From: Gammaproteobacteria bacterium
Lineage (GTDB): Bacteria > Pseudomonadota > Gammaproteobacteria > SZUA-152
NCBI GenBank assembly: GCA_030617485.1
Contig: JAUWVK010000055.1
Span: 1-9,215 of the forward strand
Length of the DNA stretch: 9,215 bases
Direction: 5' to 3'
The notes under the pieces are model-generated. The model searched no databases, was not told where the DNA came from, and worked only from the letters and a program-made list of their open reading frames with translations. Positions within the stretch are counted from its first letter, which is position 1, and every line of letters begins with the position of its first letter. Below are positions 1 to 6,524 of the stretch, piece after piece. The position numbers and the translations under genes were made by a program.

Positions 1-461
1 TAGACTTTTTGTTTGAAATAATCGATCAGTCGGCCGGGAGTGCCCACAAGGATATCAACGCCTTCCCCAATATCATTGCGCTGTTGCTCATAGCCGGCAC
101 CGCCATAAACCACCCGTAACTGAAAATCACATCCCTTTGCCCGAGGCAGAGCATCCTTATGAATCTGGATCGCCAGTTCACGCGTTGGAGCGATAATAAT
201 TGCGCGCGGCTGGTTACGGCGACGATTTTCATTTGCGGGATGGACCAGCAACTCATGTAACACTGCTAATAGAAATGCGGCCGTTTTACCAGTACCCGTT
301 TGAGCCTGACCTAGCACATCCTGCCCTTTCAGGGCCAATGGCAAAGTCTCTGCCTGAATCGGCGTACAGTAAGAAAACCCTGCTGCTTCAATACCTTGCA
401 TCAGGGGCTCGTCCAAATCCAGGTCACTAAATTTGGTGTCAGATAGGTGTGTGTCGGTCAT
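1..461 (-). CDS. rhlB: ATP-dependent DEAD-box RNA helicase RhlB (N-terminal 153 residues, 3' end off the window)
   Basis: DEAD-box RNA helicase that unwinds structured RNA; in E. coli it is the helicase of the RNA degradosome. The ATG is at 461-459 and the frame stays open to the left edge. Visible in order: Q-motif region with aromatic F11 and the CTPIQ signature (32-36), Walker A AQTGTGKT (53-60), motif Ia PTREL (92-96), GG (120-121) and TPGR motif Ib (141-144). The N-terminus aligns with E. coli RhlB from its first residue (M-x-x-T-H-L...KFSD), which fixes the start although no Shine-Dalgarno precedes it. The DEAD motif, the helicase C domain and the tail lie outside. Its divergent placement next to trxA and rho matches E. 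coli and separates RhlB from other DEAD-box paralogues. Confidence 0.93.
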   Translation of the reverse strand, partial: MTDTHLSDTKFSDLDLDEPLMQGIEAAGFSYCTPIQAETLPLALKGQDVLGQAQTGTGKTAAFLLAVLHELLVHPANENRRRNQPRAIIIAPTRELAIQIHKDALPRAKGCDFQLRVVYGGAGYEQQRNDIGEGVDILVGTPGRLIDYFKQKV

Positions 462-560
462 AGGAGCAACAGAATAACAAAATTAGACCGTCTTGGGGCT
501 TGTAATTAACGGGCGATTAGGCTGAAATGCTGTAAATGTATTTTCAGTCGTGTCGATAGA

Positions 561-589
561 TTGATTTACAAATAATAAAGTTAAATATT
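561..589 (+). promoter_or_regulatory. candidate sigma70 promoter of trxA
   Basis: TTGATT (561-566), a 17-bp spacer and AATATT (584-589) lie in the 154-bp divergent rhlB/trxA intergenic region. Each box has four or more consensus matches, and the predicted start would fall about 20 nt before the trxA GTG. It was chosen by eye in an AT-rich stretch, so confidence is low. No comparable promoter was found for rhlB on the other strand. Confidence 0.3.
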
Positions 590-602
590 CGTTGTTGCTA
601 TT

Positions 603-607
603 GGAGG
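603..607 (+). promoter_or_regulatory. ribosome binding site that fixes the trxA GTG start
   Basis: GGAGG sits 8 nt before GTG at 616. An open frame extends upstream to a TTG at 592, but that codon lies on the wrong side of this Shine-Dalgarno. The GTG start gives an N-terminus colinear with E. coli thioredoxin. Confidence 0.75.
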
Positions 608-615
608 CATATCAC

Positions 616-942
616 GTGAGTGGATCCATCGTTTACCTTACAGATGATTCTTTTGAAGCTGAGGTTGTAAATGCTGACGGACCAGTCCTGGTTGACTACT
701 GGGCTGACTGGTGTGGACCCTGCAAAATGATCGCGCCTATTCTTGATGAAATCGCCGAAGAATATAAAGATAAAATCAAGATAACCAAACTTAATATTGA
801 CGAAAATCCTGCAACGCCTCCCAAGTATGGTATTCGTGGCATTCCCACCCTGATGTTATTTAAAGGCGGTAATGTTGAAGCAACCAAAGTGGGTGCAGTT
901 TCAAAGTCTCAGCTGACGGCATTTATCGACAGCAACGTTTAA
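616..942 (+). CDS. trxA: thioredoxin 1 (TrxA)
   Basis: Cytosolic dithiol-disulfide oxidoreductase of 108 residues, reduced by thioredoxin reductase, that donates electrons to enzymes such as ribonucleotide reductase and PAPS reductase. The active site WCGPC has cysteines C33 and C36; the buried aspartate region (LVDYWA), the cis-proline in GIPT (P77) and the [10 protein letters not shown] block are all present. Length and sequence follow E. coli TrxA (109 aa) throughout. Start is GTG, chosen from the GGAGG at 603-607 and the conserved N-terminus. It lies upstream of rho on the same strand, as in E. coli. No strong intrinsic terminator directly follows; the first candidate hairpin is 140 nt downstream. 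Confidence 0.97.
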   Translation: MSGSIVYLTDDSFEAEVVNADGPVLVDYWADWCGPCKMIAPILDEIAEEYKDKIKITKLNIDENPATPPKYGIRGIPTLMLFKGGNVEATKVGAVSKSQLTAFIDSNV

Positions 943-1017
943 TTATTGGTTTGTAGCCCAAAGCGTTGACCTGCTCACAGAATTGAGAACAAAAGTATCA
1001 GTCTAAAGACAGGAAGC

Positions 1018-1046
1018 TAGACGACACTGTTTTTACGTGCTATTTT
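1018..1046 (+). promoter_or_regulatory. candidate extended -10 promoter for rho
   Basis: TAGACG (1018-1023) matches the -35 consensus at four of six positions. After a 17-bp spacer comes TATTTT (1041-1046), preceded by the extended -10 TG at 1038-1039. Transcription would start near 1053 and give a leader of about 375 nt before rho. By-eye call in AT-rich DNA. Confidence 0.3.
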
Positions 1047-1082
1047 TAAACACAAGAATACATAACAATTACACCAGATATT

Positions 1083-1108
1083 GGGTAGGCGTTCTGCCAA
1101 CCCCTTTT
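1083..1108 (+). terminator. weak terminator-like hairpin between trxA and rho
   Basis: GGGTAGGC (1083-1090) pairs with GCCAACCC (1096-1103) with one mismatch around a 5-nt loop (1091-1095), followed by CTTTT. The stem is plausible but the T-run is only four long. It could end trxA transcripts, act as an attenuator within the rho leader, or do nothing. Confidence 0.35.
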
Positions 1109-1317
1109 AAAACAACCTAAAGAAGCACCCGAATCGCAAGTTCGGAAATAAAAATTTAAAACAAAGGTCTGTCCGAATACGTTAACCCCGAGCAAATTAC
1201 CCTTTTACCAAGCCATCCGAAGAAAAATTAATACCAACTAAAATACCCGAATTACAAAATTTTTTGCGTGACCATTTTTACCTAATATTTTTCTAAACAG
1301 CATTTCCAATTAGCAAA

Positions 1318-1389
1318 ATGTCAGAAAAAATGCCCTTTAGGCATAAGCCCACAGCTTTACACTACTGGCCCACCCAAATCTCTAACTAA
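1318..1389 (+). CDS. possible 23-residue leader ORF upstream of rho
   Basis: ATG at 1318 opens a 23-codon frame ending at TAA 1387-1389, 39 nt before rho. A second in-frame ATG is at 1330. E. coli has an annotated leader ORF (rhoL) in the same position, but the peptide here was not recognised as related, and no Shine-Dalgarno precedes it. Its end overlaps the G-free tract, so translation could in principle shield that RNA from Rho. An ORF this short is expected by chance, so this is a position-based suggestion only. Confidence 0.15.
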   Translation: MSEKMPFRHKPTALHYWPTQISN

Positions 1390-1410
1390 CCCAAATCCTA
1401 TAAACACATC
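1369..1410 (+). promoter_or_regulatory. G-free, C-rich tract: candidate rut site in the rho leader
   Basis: These 42 nt contain no G and carry regularly spaced cytosines, ending 18 nt before the rho ATG. Rho loads on unstructured C-rich, G-poor RNA, and rho is autoregulated by Rho-dependent termination in E. coli. Composition and location fit a rut element; function here is inferred. Confidence 0.45.
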
Positions 1411-1428
1411 GTCGAAGTCAATAAAACT

Positions 1429-2685
1429 ATGAATCTAACCGAACTCAAACAAAAAACCGCCTCTGATTTAAACACCCTTGCACAGGAAAGTGGTGTGCAG
1501 GGAATGTCCCGAGCACGAAAACAGGACATCATATTCGCGCTTTTAAAAGCACACGCCAAAAACGGCGAAGATATTTTTGGCGACGGGGTACTGGAAATTC
1601 TCCAGGATGGATTTGGGTTCTTACGTTCTGCCGACAGCTCATACCTTGCTGGGCCAGATGATATTTACGTCTCTCCCAGCCAGATTCGACGTTTCAGCTT
1701 ACGCACCGGCGATACGATTTCCGGAAAAATTCGCCCGCCCAAAGATGGGGAGCGTTATTTTGCATTACTCAAGGTAGCTGAAATTAATTTTGATGCGCCG
1801 GAAAATGCAAAAAATAAAGTTCCTTTTGAAAGCCTGACACCACTGTTCGCCAACGAGCGCTTACAACTGGAAGTAGGTAACGGTAGCACCGAAGACCTGA
1901 CCGCACGTGTTATTGATATGGCGGCACCAGTGGGTAAAGGCCAGCGCGGCCTCATTGTTTCCCCACCAAAATCCGGCAAAACTATGATGCTGCAATACAT
2001 AGCGCAAAGCATCGCTGCCAATCACCCGGAATGCATTCTTATCGTACTGCTCATTGACGAACGTCCAGAAGAAGTAACAGAAATGGCGCGCTCCGTCCGC
2101 GGTGAAGTGGTATCCAGTACTTTTGATGAGCCCGCCAGTCGTCACGTGCAAGTAGCCGAAATGGTAATCGAAAAAGCCAAACGCCTGGTTGAGCACAAAA
2201 AAGATGTCGTCATACTGCTGGACTCCATTACTCGTCTGGCACGCGCCTATAACACGGTTATCCCATCATCAGGCAAGGTACTTACCGGTGGTGTAGATGC
2301 GAATGCCCTGCACAGGCCCAAGCGTTTCTTTGGTGCAGCTCGTAACATTGAAGAAGGTGGCAGCCTCACCATTCTTGCCACAGCACTGGTTGATACCGGC
2401 TCTCGAATGGATGATGTTATTTACGAAGAGTTCAAGGGTACCGGCAACATGGAAGTCCATCTTGATCGTCGAATATCTGAAAAACGAATTTATCCGGCAA
2501 TCGACATTAACCGTTCTGGCACACGACGTGAAGAACGATTGATCGCAGCGGATGACTTGCAAAAAATCTGGATACTGCGCAAATTACTCCACCCTATGGA
2601 TGAAATTGCGGCTATTGAATTTCTACTGGATCGTTTAAAAGATACTAAAACCAATGATGAATTTTTTGCATCGATGAAACGGTAA
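1429..2685 (+). CDS. rho: transcription termination factor Rho
   Basis: Hexameric RNA-dependent ATPase/translocase that ends transcription at Rho-dependent sites in the cytoplasm. 418 residues, against 419 in E. coli, with matching numbering. N-terminal helical domain 1-47; cold-shock-like primary RNA-binding domain with GFGFLR (61-66) and RYFALL (109-114); Walker A PPKSGKT (179-185) with K181 and K184; Walker B VILLDS with D265; Q-loop region TGG...[12 protein letters not shown] (287-306); RNA-contacting R-loop GTGN (337-340); arginine-finger segment RSGTR (362-366). Residue 182 is Ser where E. coli has Ala, a mild change. Start matches the E. coli N-terminus (MNLTELK). No Shine-Dalgarno is evident, and no intrinsic terminator follows, so read-through into the ankyrin gene 71 nt downstream is possible. 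Confidence 0.98.
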   Translation: MNLTELKQKTASDLNTLAQESGVQGMSRARKQDIIFALLKAHAKNGEDIFGDGVLEILQDGFGFLRSADSSYLAGPDDIYVSPSQIRRFSLRTGDTISGKIRPPKDGERYFALLKVAEINFDAPENAKNKVPFESLTPLFANERLQLEVGNGSTEDLTARVIDMAAPVGKGQRGLIVSPPKSGKTMMLQYIAQSIAANHPECILIVLLIDERPEEVTEMARSVRGEVVSSTFDEPASRHVQVAEMVIEKAKRLVEHKKDVVILLDSITRLARAYNTVIPSSGKVLTGGVDANALHRPKRFFGAARNIEEGGSLTILATALVDTGSRMDDVIYEEFKGTGNMEVHLDRRISEKRIYPAIDINRSGTRREERLIAADDLQKIWILRKLLHPMDEIAAIEFLLDRLKDTKTNDEFFASMKR

Positions 2686-2756
2686 ACGTAAGCGACAAAT
2701 AAAATAGCATTCCAGAATTATATACAGCCACGCCATTCCCACAAAAAACTAAACAT

Positions 2757-3485
2757 ATGAACAATCGTGCAATCACATATTTTGTGTTGTGCTGCGCTTT
2801 GCTGTTAAGTGCCTGCACGCGAGAATACAATACAGAACTCATGAATGCGTCCAAAGGCGGCGATAACACAGCCGTACTAAACGTATTAAAACGCGGTGCA
2901 GACGTAAACGAACAAAGCAATAAAGGTAAAACTGCATTAATGTTTGCTGCATCCGAAGGACATGACAAGGTATCACGGACATTAATCGAACATGGCGCAA
3001 AAGTAGATATCGCAGATAATTACGGCACAACAGCCTTAATTGTTGCCGCTACTGCCGGACATGATGAAGTTGTAGCCGTGTTACTGGAAAACAACGCCAA
3101 CCCCGTCGTAAGAGATGAAAGTGGTAGCTCACCACTGGTTAACGCCGTTTATTTTGGACACACCAAAACTGTAACCTTATTACTTCCCAGACATAAAAAT
3201 TTGGATAAACAGGACGGGGAAGAATTACTGCTGCTCGCGTCTGGCCTGGGTCATAACGATGTTATAACCATAATGATTGACTACGGTATCAGCGCTAATG
3301 CCCGCGGACTCAAACAACGTACCGCGCTCATGGCTGCTGCGGCTTTTGACAGACTGGAAACGGCAAAAATACTATTAGCTAGAGGCGCAAATCCGGATGC
3401 AAGGGATGAAGACGGAAACACTGCCTTTGATGTTGCCACGGACAGGGACAGTGAAAAAGTTCTGTCATTGCTTAGGCAGCACTAG
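2757..3485 (+). CDS. ankyrin-repeat lipoprotein 1
   Basis: 242 residues. A lipoprotein signal (basic N-terminus, hydrophobic 6-17, lipobox LSAC with lipidated C20) is followed by about seven ankyrin repeats beginning near residues 27, 58, 91, 124, 156, 188 and 221, with signatures such as TALM/TAL...AA..GH and GA.VD. The fourth and fifth are degenerate. The residue after C20 is Thr, which in E. coli would favour outer-membrane sorting. Ankyrin arrays bind proteins, so the likely role is a membrane-anchored scaffold or chaperone; the partner is unknown. Its NTELM motif after the lipobox recurs in the ankyrin lipoprotein at 4243-4794, suggesting paralogy. It lies 71 nt after rho and converges on a triheme cytochrome gene with 6 nt between stops. 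No clear Shine-Dalgarno precedes the ATG. Confidence 0.85.
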   Translation: MNNRAITYFVLCCALLLSACTREYNTELMNASKGGDNTAVLNVLKRGADVNEQSNKGKTALMFAASEGHDKVSRTLIEHGAKVDIADNYGTTALIVAATAGHDEVVAVLLENNANPVVRDESGSSPLVNAVYFGHTKTVTLLLPRHKNLDKQDGEELLLLASGLGHNDVITIMIDYGISANARGLKQRTALMAAAAFDRLETAKILLARGANPDARDEDGNTAFDVATDRDSEKVLSLLRQH

Positions 3486-3491
3486 TTCGCG

Positions 3492-4187
3492 TTATTTTTC
3501 TTCCGTACTTCTTGTCCGTTTATTCTCGTCCGTTAACTCTGTAGGCCTTACACCCATCACCTCACTCCAGCGTTTAGGTGTACCTTCATGCGGAACACTG
3601 TGACATCGCTCACAAGTCCAAAGCGCAAAGGCAACTTTGTCGTGGCATCGCCCACAATGCTCTCCCGCAAGAATTCCATCCATAGAAGGATTATTAGCAC
3701 CCTTATGAGGTATAAAAATCTTAGGGTGACAATTACTGCACGCTAACCATTTTGTATGGGCAAGGTGCGGGAATTTAACCCAGGGCATCTGGTCGGTATC
3801 CTTAAACATGATATCCATGTCCATCACCAGTTTTTCTGTTTCTCCCTTCAGGTCAGCACGGGGATTAATAATTCCTAGATCAAGTGCCTTCACCCAGTCC
3901 ACAGCACCCCGTCGGTCCAGAGGAAATGAGGCCATCGCTTCAGCAGGTTCTTGCAAAGCAGTTATTGCTGAATTTTTAGGATCATGAATGCCGTCTGTTG
4001 CCAACACTTCTGTTTTTACTTCCGTGGCAAATACTCGATTATCACGCCAACGTTTACCGATACCCACGCCACTGTCCACTTCATACTGTGCGCCTCGAGT
4101 CGCTGATTGGCGACTGGGTGAACATGACGACAAAAACTGCACCACGACTGCTGATGCAATAAGGGTAAAAATTAAACCGCGTAACAT
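3492..4187 (-). CDS. triheme c7-type cytochrome lipoprotein
   Basis: 231-residue predicted lipoprotein with lipobox LSSC (C22; +2 Ser, consistent with outer-membrane sorting in the E. coli rule). Residues 30-135 have no recognised domain. The C-terminal part resembles the c(7)-type triheme cytochrome domain: three heme motifs CSNCH (150-154), CGRCH (178-182) and CERCH (192-196), with further histidines H141, H144, H161, H177 and H200 able to serve as distal ligands. This implies three covalently attached c hemes, export by Sec, heme attachment by the cytochrome c maturation system, and electron transfer in the periplasm or on the membrane. A good GGGAG Shine-Dalgarno (4195-4199) lies 7 nt before the ATG. 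It is 55 nt downstream of an ankyrin lipoprotein gene on the same strand, so the two are probably co-transcribed. Redox partners are not evident in the window. Confidence 0.87.
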   Translation of the reverse strand: MLRGLIFTLIASAVVVQFLSSCSPSRQSATRGAQYEVDSGVGIGKRWRDNRVFATEVKTEVLATDGIHDPKNSAITALQEPAEAMASFPLDRRGAVDWVKALDLGIINPRADLKGETEKLVMDMDIMFKDTDQMPWVKFPHLAHTKWLACSNCHPKIFIPHKGANNPSMDGILAGEHCGRCHDKVAFALWTCERCHSVPHEGTPKRWSEVMGVRPTELTDENKRTRSTEEK

Positions 4188-4242
4188 TCTACTTCTCCCA
4201 TTTTCTTTTTCTAATGACTATCGTTACTTTTAATTATAAGCA

Positions 4243-4794
4243 TTACTTTGCACCAACTTGCTGCAACAGCTTTACAATCTCAGTGTAATTTTCATTGCGG
4301 GCGATCGCCATTGCCGTTCGGCCATCATTGGCCTTTGCATTAACATCGGCCCCCCTGGAAATTAATTCCCTGACAACATTATTATGCTGACGATTTACAG
4401 CCCACAATAATGCTGTCCAGCCATTTTTTTCTGCGTTATTGATATTCGCATCCCGACTCAACAATAACTGCACGGCCTCAATATTGCCTTTCGCTGCAGC
4501 ACGCATTAACGCTGTCCAGCCATCGTTATCCTGATGATCGATATCAGCTCCGGCATCCAGTAACACCGCCATGGTAGCCGTCTCATTTTGTTTTGCCGTA
4601 TGCATCAACGCCGTCCACCCATATTTATTAGGGTCATCCACGCTCGCACCCTTTTCCAGCGATAAACGAACAGCCACATGATCACCTGACATGGCCTGTT
4701 TCATTAGCTCTGTATTGCCATCACAGGCACTAAGTAACCCTAATAACACCAGCCAAGCGCTTAACCCTACCAATTGTTTTGCAGTCTGATTCAC
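4243..4794 (-). CDS. ankyrin-repeat lipoprotein 2
   Basis: 183 residues from a GTG start (4794-4792); an in-frame TAA lies just upstream, and GGGG about 8 nt before it is a weak Shine-Dalgarno. Signal peptide with lipobox LSAC (C24), then five ankyrin repeats starting near residues 28, 60, 93, 126 and 159. Three successive repeats begin with the nearly identical GWTAL motif (59-63, 92-96, 125-129), so the array looks recently expanded. The +2 residue is Asp, the classical inner-membrane retention signal in E. coli, unlike the ankyrin lipoprotein at 2757-3485. It is probably the first gene of a two-gene unit with the triheme cytochrome. Role unknown; a scaffold, heme-handling or maturation partner of the cytochrome is a reasonable guess. 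Confidence 0.85.
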   Translation of the reverse strand: MNQTAKQLVGLSAWLVLLGLLSACDGNTELMKQAMSGDHVAVRLSLEKGASVDDPNKYGWTALMHTAKQNETATMAVLLDAGADIDHQDNDGWTALMRAAAKGNIEAVQLLLSRDANINNAEKNGWTALLWAVNRQHNNVVRELISRGADVNAKANDGRTAMAIARNENYTEIVKLLQQVGAK

Positions 4795-4834
4795 GATTTA
4801 TCCCCATCCCAACCATTCTTTTTTTAATTTAACG

Positions 4835-4848
4835 TGCTGGTTACAGCA
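4835..4848. repeat. short dyad in a divergent intergenic region
   Basis: TGCTG (4835-4839) and CAGCA (4844-4848) form a perfect 5-bp inverted repeat around GTTA, bracketed by ACGT on both sides. It lies in the 77-bp gap between the divergent ankyrin-2 and zinc-ribbon genes, so it could be an operator. It is short enough to be chance. Confidence 0.25.
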
Positions 4849-4871
4849 AACGTGAAAAATTGTAGCAATTC

Positions 4872-5252
4872 ATGGAGCGTGAGCATAGGCAGCAAGGCTT
4901 GCCTCGGTTAAAATATCGCCCTCTCATGGCCTCTATACCCTGTCCACATTGCCAAGCAAAAACATTCACCTGGTGGGATAAATACCGCTCAGGTAAGTGG
5001 CTGCTGCTCAATTGCCCAGAATGCGGCGGCCGAGCTTGCGCCCAGCCTATCGTATTGGGGGCGCTCTATTTTCTTTATGTCTGGGATGTAATGCTTTTCG
5101 GTTACCTCGCCTACCTCGACTCACTCTGGTATCTCGCTGTGATGGTGACTGGGTGGCTCATTCTCGATTACTTCGCTTTATATGTACCTTTGGCGCCGTT
5201 ACGCGCGAAAAAAGGCTCTTCCAGTCATAACCCACCAAAAGAAAATGAATGA
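4872..5252 (+). CDS. small zinc-ribbon protein with two membrane helices, unknown function
   Basis: Up to 126 residues. Two CxxC pairs, CPHC (24-27) and CPEC (48-51), form a probable zinc ribbon. Two hydrophobic helices follow (about 59-79 and 84-106), then a short polar, lysine-containing tail. The family was not recognised. The start is uncertain: ATG 4926 would give 108 residues with the first CxxC at 6-9, more typical of zinc-ribbon proteins; neither ATG has a Shine-Dalgarno, so the longer frame is given as the outer limit. The stop overlaps the thiO start by 8 nt (ATGAATGA), which implies translational coupling and a shared transcript with glycine oxidase. A link to thiamine synthesis is possible only by this context. 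Confidence 0.72.
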   Translation: MEREHRQQGLPRLKYRPLMASIPCPHCQAKTFTWWDKYRSGKWLLLNCPECGGRACAQPIVLGALYFLYVWDVMLFGYLAYLDSLWYLAVMVTGWLILDYFALYVPLAPLRAKKGSSSHNPPKENE

Positions 5253-6345
5253 CTATCTAATCGTTGGCGGTGGCCTTATCGGCCTGTTGACGGCTCGCGC
5301 CCTGAACAAGACCGGTGCCAGCGTCACGGTGATAGAACGCGGCCAATTTGGCCAGGAAGCCTCCTGGGCCGGTGGAGGTATCGTTTCCCCTCTCTCTCCC
5401 TGGAAGTACCCCAAAGCGATTAACACCCTGGCGCAGTGGAGCCAGCCCAAATACCATGAACTCGCTCAGCAACTACAGCAAAATACCGGCATCGACGTGG
5501 AATGGGAGCAAAGTGGCCTGCTCATCCTGGATGAAGACCAAACCGACGCGGCACTGGCCTGGTCTCAGGAATCAGGCTGTAATCTCTCCATTGTAGACGC
5601 CGCTGAAGCCCACAAGATTGAACCTGCCGCCTGCACCAACCAGCAAAGTGGCATCTGGATGCCCGACGTAGCACAAATACGCAACCCCGTTTTTATCAAA
5701 GCACTGCTGGAAGAACTACAAAACAGCGGTATACGCATGGCCACGGGTACCGAAGTAACCCACTTGCTAACTCGCCACGGTCGTATCGATGGCGTTCGTA
5801 CCGAATACAGTGAAATCATGGCAGATAACGTCATCATTGCCTGCGGCGCCTGGAGTGCAAAGCTGCTCAAGGAACTTGGGCAGGAATTACCCGTGGTGCC
5901 GGTACGTGGGCAAATGATTCTTTACCGTGCCAAACCCGGTCAACTGAAACGCATACTCCTCAAAGAAGGCCACTATGCCATTCCTCGCCGTGATGGTCGC
6001 ATACTGGTTGGCAGCACCATGGAAGATGTGGGTTTCGACAAGGCCATCACAGAAGAAGCACGCGAAGAACTCGATGCCACGGCCAAACAGCTGGTCCCCA
6101 TGTTGGCTAACGCCAGAATTGAACACCATTGGTCAGGTTTACGCCCTGGCTCGCCAACCGGTGTGCCTTTTATTGGCCCCTACCCGAAAATGGAGGGACT
6201 CTTTATCAACGCTGGCCATTATCGCAATGGGGTGGTGATGGCGCCGGCATCAGCCGAACTGATGGTAGATATCCTCCTCAAGCGCCCTACCACCGTGGTT
6301 GACCCCAAACCCTACAGCCTCGATGGGCGACTCAGCGCCGCCTAG
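5245..6345 (+). CDS. thiO: FAD-dependent glycine oxidase ThiO (thiamine thiazole synthesis)
   Basis: Oxidises glycine with O2 to iminoglycine and H2O2; the imine is used by thiazole synthase ThiG in aerobic thiamine synthesis, where anaerobes use ThiH. 366 residues, the usual family length. N-terminal dinucleotide-binding motif GGGLIG (8-13) and the acidic end of beta-2 (VIER); conserved EASWAGGG after it; VPVRGQM in the middle; near the C-terminus GLRPGSPTGVPFIGP and the FAD-contacting GHYRNGVVMAP block typical of the DAO/GlyOx family. The frame is open upstream to 5182, but the Rossmann strand begins right after ATG 5245, as in relatives. It overlaps the upstream zinc-ribbon gene by 8 nt. 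thiS and thiG are not in the window. Other DAO-family amine oxidases are the alternative. Confidence 0.88.
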   Translation: MNDYLIVGGGLIGLLTARALNKTGASVTVIERGQFGQEASWAGGGIVSPLSPWKYPKAINTLAQWSQPKYHELAQQLQQNTGIDVEWEQSGLLILDEDQTDAALAWSQESGCNLSIVDAAEAHKIEPAACTNQQSGIWMPDVAQIRNPVFIKALLEELQNSGIRMATGTEVTHLLTRHGRIDGVRTEYSEIMADNVIIACGAWSAKLLKELGQELPVVPVRGQMILYRAKPGQLKRILLKEGHYAIPRRDGRILVGSTMEDVGFDKAITEEAREELDATAKQLVPMLANARIEHHWSGLRPGSPTGVPFIGPYPKMEGLFINAGHYRNGVVMAPASAELMVDILLKRPTTVVDPKPYSLDGRLSAA

Positions 6346-6370
6346 CTCGTATAATCACGTGACTGTGTTT

Positions 6371-6379
6371 TGATATAAG
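6371..6379 (+). promoter_or_regulatory. candidate extended -10 for the tRNA-Thr gene
   Basis: TGA-TATAAG (TG at 6371-6372, hexamer 6374-6379) is an extended -10 element, placing a start near 6386, about 20 nt before the tRNA. No good -35 was found at the right spacing. A second TATAAT lies at 6350-6355 just after the thiO stop, so the choice is uncertain. Confidence 0.27.
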
Positions 6380-6405
6380 ACATCACTTGTACACAGATAA
6401 ATAAC

Positions 6406-6481
6406 GCCGGAGTAGCTCAGTCGGTAGAGCACTTCACTCGTAATGAAGGGGTCGGGGGTTCAATTCCTCTCTCCGGCACCA
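6406..6481 (+). tRNA. tRNA-Thr (anticodon CGU), CCA encoded
   Basis: Full cloverleaf: acceptor GCCGGAG (6406-6412) with CTCCGGC (6471-6477); D stem GCTC/GAGC (6415-6418, 6427-6430); anticodon stem CTTCA/TGAAG (6432-6436, 6444-6448) around loop CTCGTAA with anticodon CGT at 6439-6441; five-nucleotide variable loop; T arm 6454-6470 with loop TTCAATT and two G-T wobbles; discriminator A6478 and encoded CCA (6479-6481). Anticodon CGU reads ACG (Thr), and the sequence resembles E. coli thrW. A T-run at 6484-6488 follows directly and could help end transcription. Confidence 0.96.
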
Positions 6482-6524
6482 CCTTTTTCTGCCATCACTA
6501 CCCACCCGTGCCTTACAATAAAGC

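Larger units (their letters stand above)
943..1428 (+). promoter_or_regulatory. long intergenic region and presumed rho leader
   Basis: There are 486 nt between trxA and rho with no convincing protein gene on either strand. The sequence is AT-rich and its last 80 nt are strongly C-rich over G (about 25 C to 6 G in 1351-1428). E. coli rho has a long leader in which Rho terminates its own transcription, so a similar autoregulatory role is likely. The region contains a candidate promoter (1018-1046), a weak terminator-like hairpin (1083-1108), a possible leader ORF (1318-1389) and a G-free tract (1369-1410), listed separately. Confidence 0.6.

Noticed and set aside
592..615. TTG start at 592 for thioredoxin, adding eight residues
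   Set aside because: The Shine-Dalgarno GGAGG at 603-607 lies inside this extension, and the GTG at 616 matches the E. coli N-terminus.
1325..1344. Minus-strand terminator in the rho leader (ATGCC/GGCAT followed by T-run)
   Set aside because: The stem is only 5 bp and there is no minus-strand gene upstream for it to serve.
1975..1985. Ser at position 182 of the Rho P-loop as a functional oddity
   Set aside because: Both lysines, the glycine and threonine are intact; Ala-to-Ser at this site is a conservative change unlikely to alter function.
1861..2196. Minus-strand ORFs inside rho (1755-2021, 1861-2196, 2269-2562)
   Set aside because: They are shadows of a highly conserved coding sequence and show no family features or ribosome sites.
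5182..5244. Upstream ATG at 5182 for thiO
   Set aside because: It would put 21 basic residues before the Rossmann strand and overlap the previous gene by 71 nt; ATG 5245 starts right at MNDYLIVGGG.
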